Source: an uncultured Clostridia bacterium
GTDB taxonomy: Bacteria > Bacillota > Clostridia > UBA1381
Direction of reading: 5' to 3'
DNA length: 33,811 nucleotides
NCBI GenBank assembly: GCA_910579415.1
Contig: CAJTUY010000021.1
Coordinates: 1-33,811 of the forward strand
Shown here: in pieces, positions 32,930 through 33,811 of the stretch
Position numbering within the stretch: the first letter of the stretch is position 1
Layout of the letters: every line of letters starts with the position of its first letter
Program-made: the position numbers and the translations under genes
The notes under the pieces: model-generated
What the model was told of the DNA's origin: nothing
Databases searched by the model: none
What the model saw: only the letters and a program-made list of their open reading frames with translations

Positions 32930-33811
32930 TCAATAAACTATAACCGGCTCGCCCGGAGTGATTGATTTGAAAATCTTTTCTGCGGCAGAGTAGGGGAGAT
33001 TAACACAACCGTGTGAACCGTTGCCGCGATATATGCCGCCGCCGAAGCGACCGCGCCATGTTGCATCATGCAAACCTATTCCGCCGTTAAACGGCATCCA
33101 GAACGTTACGGGTGTTTCGTAGTCCTCGCCTTTTAAAACGACGTTTTTGTCCTTGTATTTAAGTCTGAATACACCTTTTGAAGTGGCTCGGCTTTTTGTA
33201 GGGTCACCCGATACCATAGCGGTATCAATAACGAGTGCGCCGTCTTTGTAATACCATAAATGCTGAGCGCCTATGCTTATTTCAACATAAGTGCTGCCTA
33301 TATCGTTTGTACCGCTGCCGCGTGATTGCTGAATGTATACAGGTTCCCGTTCTGTTTCTGCGCCGTCCCATATAAGACCGCATAATTCCTGTGCTTCTTT
33401 TTCGGCATTGATTTTTCTTCCGTAATCGCCGCCTGAAATGGTAATATTGTCACCACCGCTTGTTTTAAAGCTTCTTTCTTTGCCCACTGTGTTGTATTTT
33501 TTTGCCATATTATCTATATATTCGCGTACTTTATCGGTATTTATCTTTACAGAGCTGTTTTCGCCTATGTTAACCCATTGATTTATAGTATTACCGTCAA
33601 GAAGCGTAGTTTCACCGCCGCAGTTGTAGGTTACTTTGGCGGAAGCAAATTTATTTGCAAGACTAAGTACGCCCTTTACGTCATCATCGTCGGCTATACC
33701 CTTATAGCATCCCTCTTTTTCAAGCGACATACCGAGATACAGGTCTTTAATTTTTGCCTTTGCGCGTGAGTAAACATCGTTAATGCTTATAACATTGGTT
33801 GTTCCGTCATC
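32930..33811 (-). CDS. L,D-transpeptidase (YkuD) with a peptidoglycan-binding domain, 5' end cut by the window
   Basis: The frame is open to the window edge, so the N terminus is missing; 293 residues are visible. The C-terminal domain (about the last 125 residues) is a YkuD L,D-transpeptidase with the active-site segment GIGLHDATWRGRFGGG followed by SHGCVNLP, including the catalytic Cys and both His. It is preceded by about 130 residues resembling the PG_binding_4 domain often found in clostridial enzymes of this type. It would form 3-3 cross-links in peptidoglycan or attach proteins to it, outside the membrane. A signal or transmembrane segment is expected beyond the window. Confidence 0.92.
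   Translation of the reverse strand, partial: DDGTTNVISINDVYSRAKAKIKDLYLGMSLEKEGCYKGIADDDDVKGVLSLANKFASAKVTYNCGGETTLLDGNTINQWVNIGENSSVKINTDKVREYIDNMAKKYNTVGKERSFKTSGGDNITISGGDYGRKINAEKEAQELCGLIWDGAETEREPVYIQQSRGSGTNDIGSTYVEISIGAQHLWYYKDGALVIDTAMVSGDPTKSRATSKGVFRLKYKDKNVVLKGEDYETPVTFWMPFNGGIGLHDATWRGRFGGGIYRGNGSHGCVNLPYSAAEKIFKSITPGEPVIVY

Noticed and set aside
1..33811. CRISPR arrays, tRNA or rRNA genes, transposases, phage genes
   Set aside because: I found no regularly spaced repeats, no cloverleaf or rRNA-like segments that I could support, and no recombinase or phage protein among the coding regions.

Overview
The window looks like chromosomal DNA of a low-to-moderate G+C Clostridia-type Firmicute, probably anaerobic and gut-associated. 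The grounds are strong AGGAGG-type ribosome binding sites, consensus sigma-A promoters with 17-bp spacers, the infC-rpmI-rplT order, a YaaA-RecF-RemB-GyrB block, a BspA-type leucine-rich repeat surface protein and a Wzy-type polysaccharide locus. Genus cannot be assigned from the sequence alone. I saw no rRNA, tRNA, CRISPR array, insertion sequence or prophage.

Layout. 1-3.3 kb: a truncated tandem-OB single-strand DNA binding protein (minus), then a secreted leucine-rich repeat protein behind a structured leader RNA. 3.4-8.0 kb: a small membrane protein with valS, then infC-rpmI-rplT; infC begins with AUU behind an attenuator-like leader. The gap between valS and infC carries a minus-strand hairpin RNA candidate. 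8.1-11.1 kb: a polar amino-acid ABC transporter (permease, ATPase, binding lipoprotein) and an RsuA-type pseudouridine synthase. 11.2-20.3 kb: a polysaccharide operon with two GT4 glycosyltransferases, a hexapeptide acyltransferase, a Wzy-like polymerase, two Wzz-like co-polymerase proteins (the second fused to a degenerate GGDEF domain), a membrane-anchored metallophosphoesterase and a WbaP-type initiating phosphotransferase. 20.3-24.2 kb: a DtxR-family regulator, an NdpA-family nucleoid protein, a membrane-anchored protein of unknown function, hpt and a CmpB-like membrane protein. 24.2-25.0 kb: a third long-hairpin RNA leader before an unknown protein. 25.1-32.6 kb: a minus-strand run recJ-rel-yaaA-recF-remB-gyrB. 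32.7-33.8 kb: a 47-residue Asn/Gln-rich protein and a truncated L,D-transpeptidase.

Most interesting points. (1) The polysaccharide operon seems to replace the usual tyrosine-kinase partner of Wzz with a Wzz-GGDEF fusion whose catalytic signature is altered (GSDQF), suggesting nucleotide-sensing control of chain length or export. (2) Three unrelated-sequence elements (923-1027, 6498-6615 minus, 24258-24391) share one architecture: a sigma-A promoter whose predicted +1 is the first base of a long closing stem, 105-134 nt of near-complete self-pairing, then a further hairpin. Two of them end in a terminator with a competing pairing just upstream of a ribosome binding site. They may be an undescribed class of structured RNAs or regulatory leaders.
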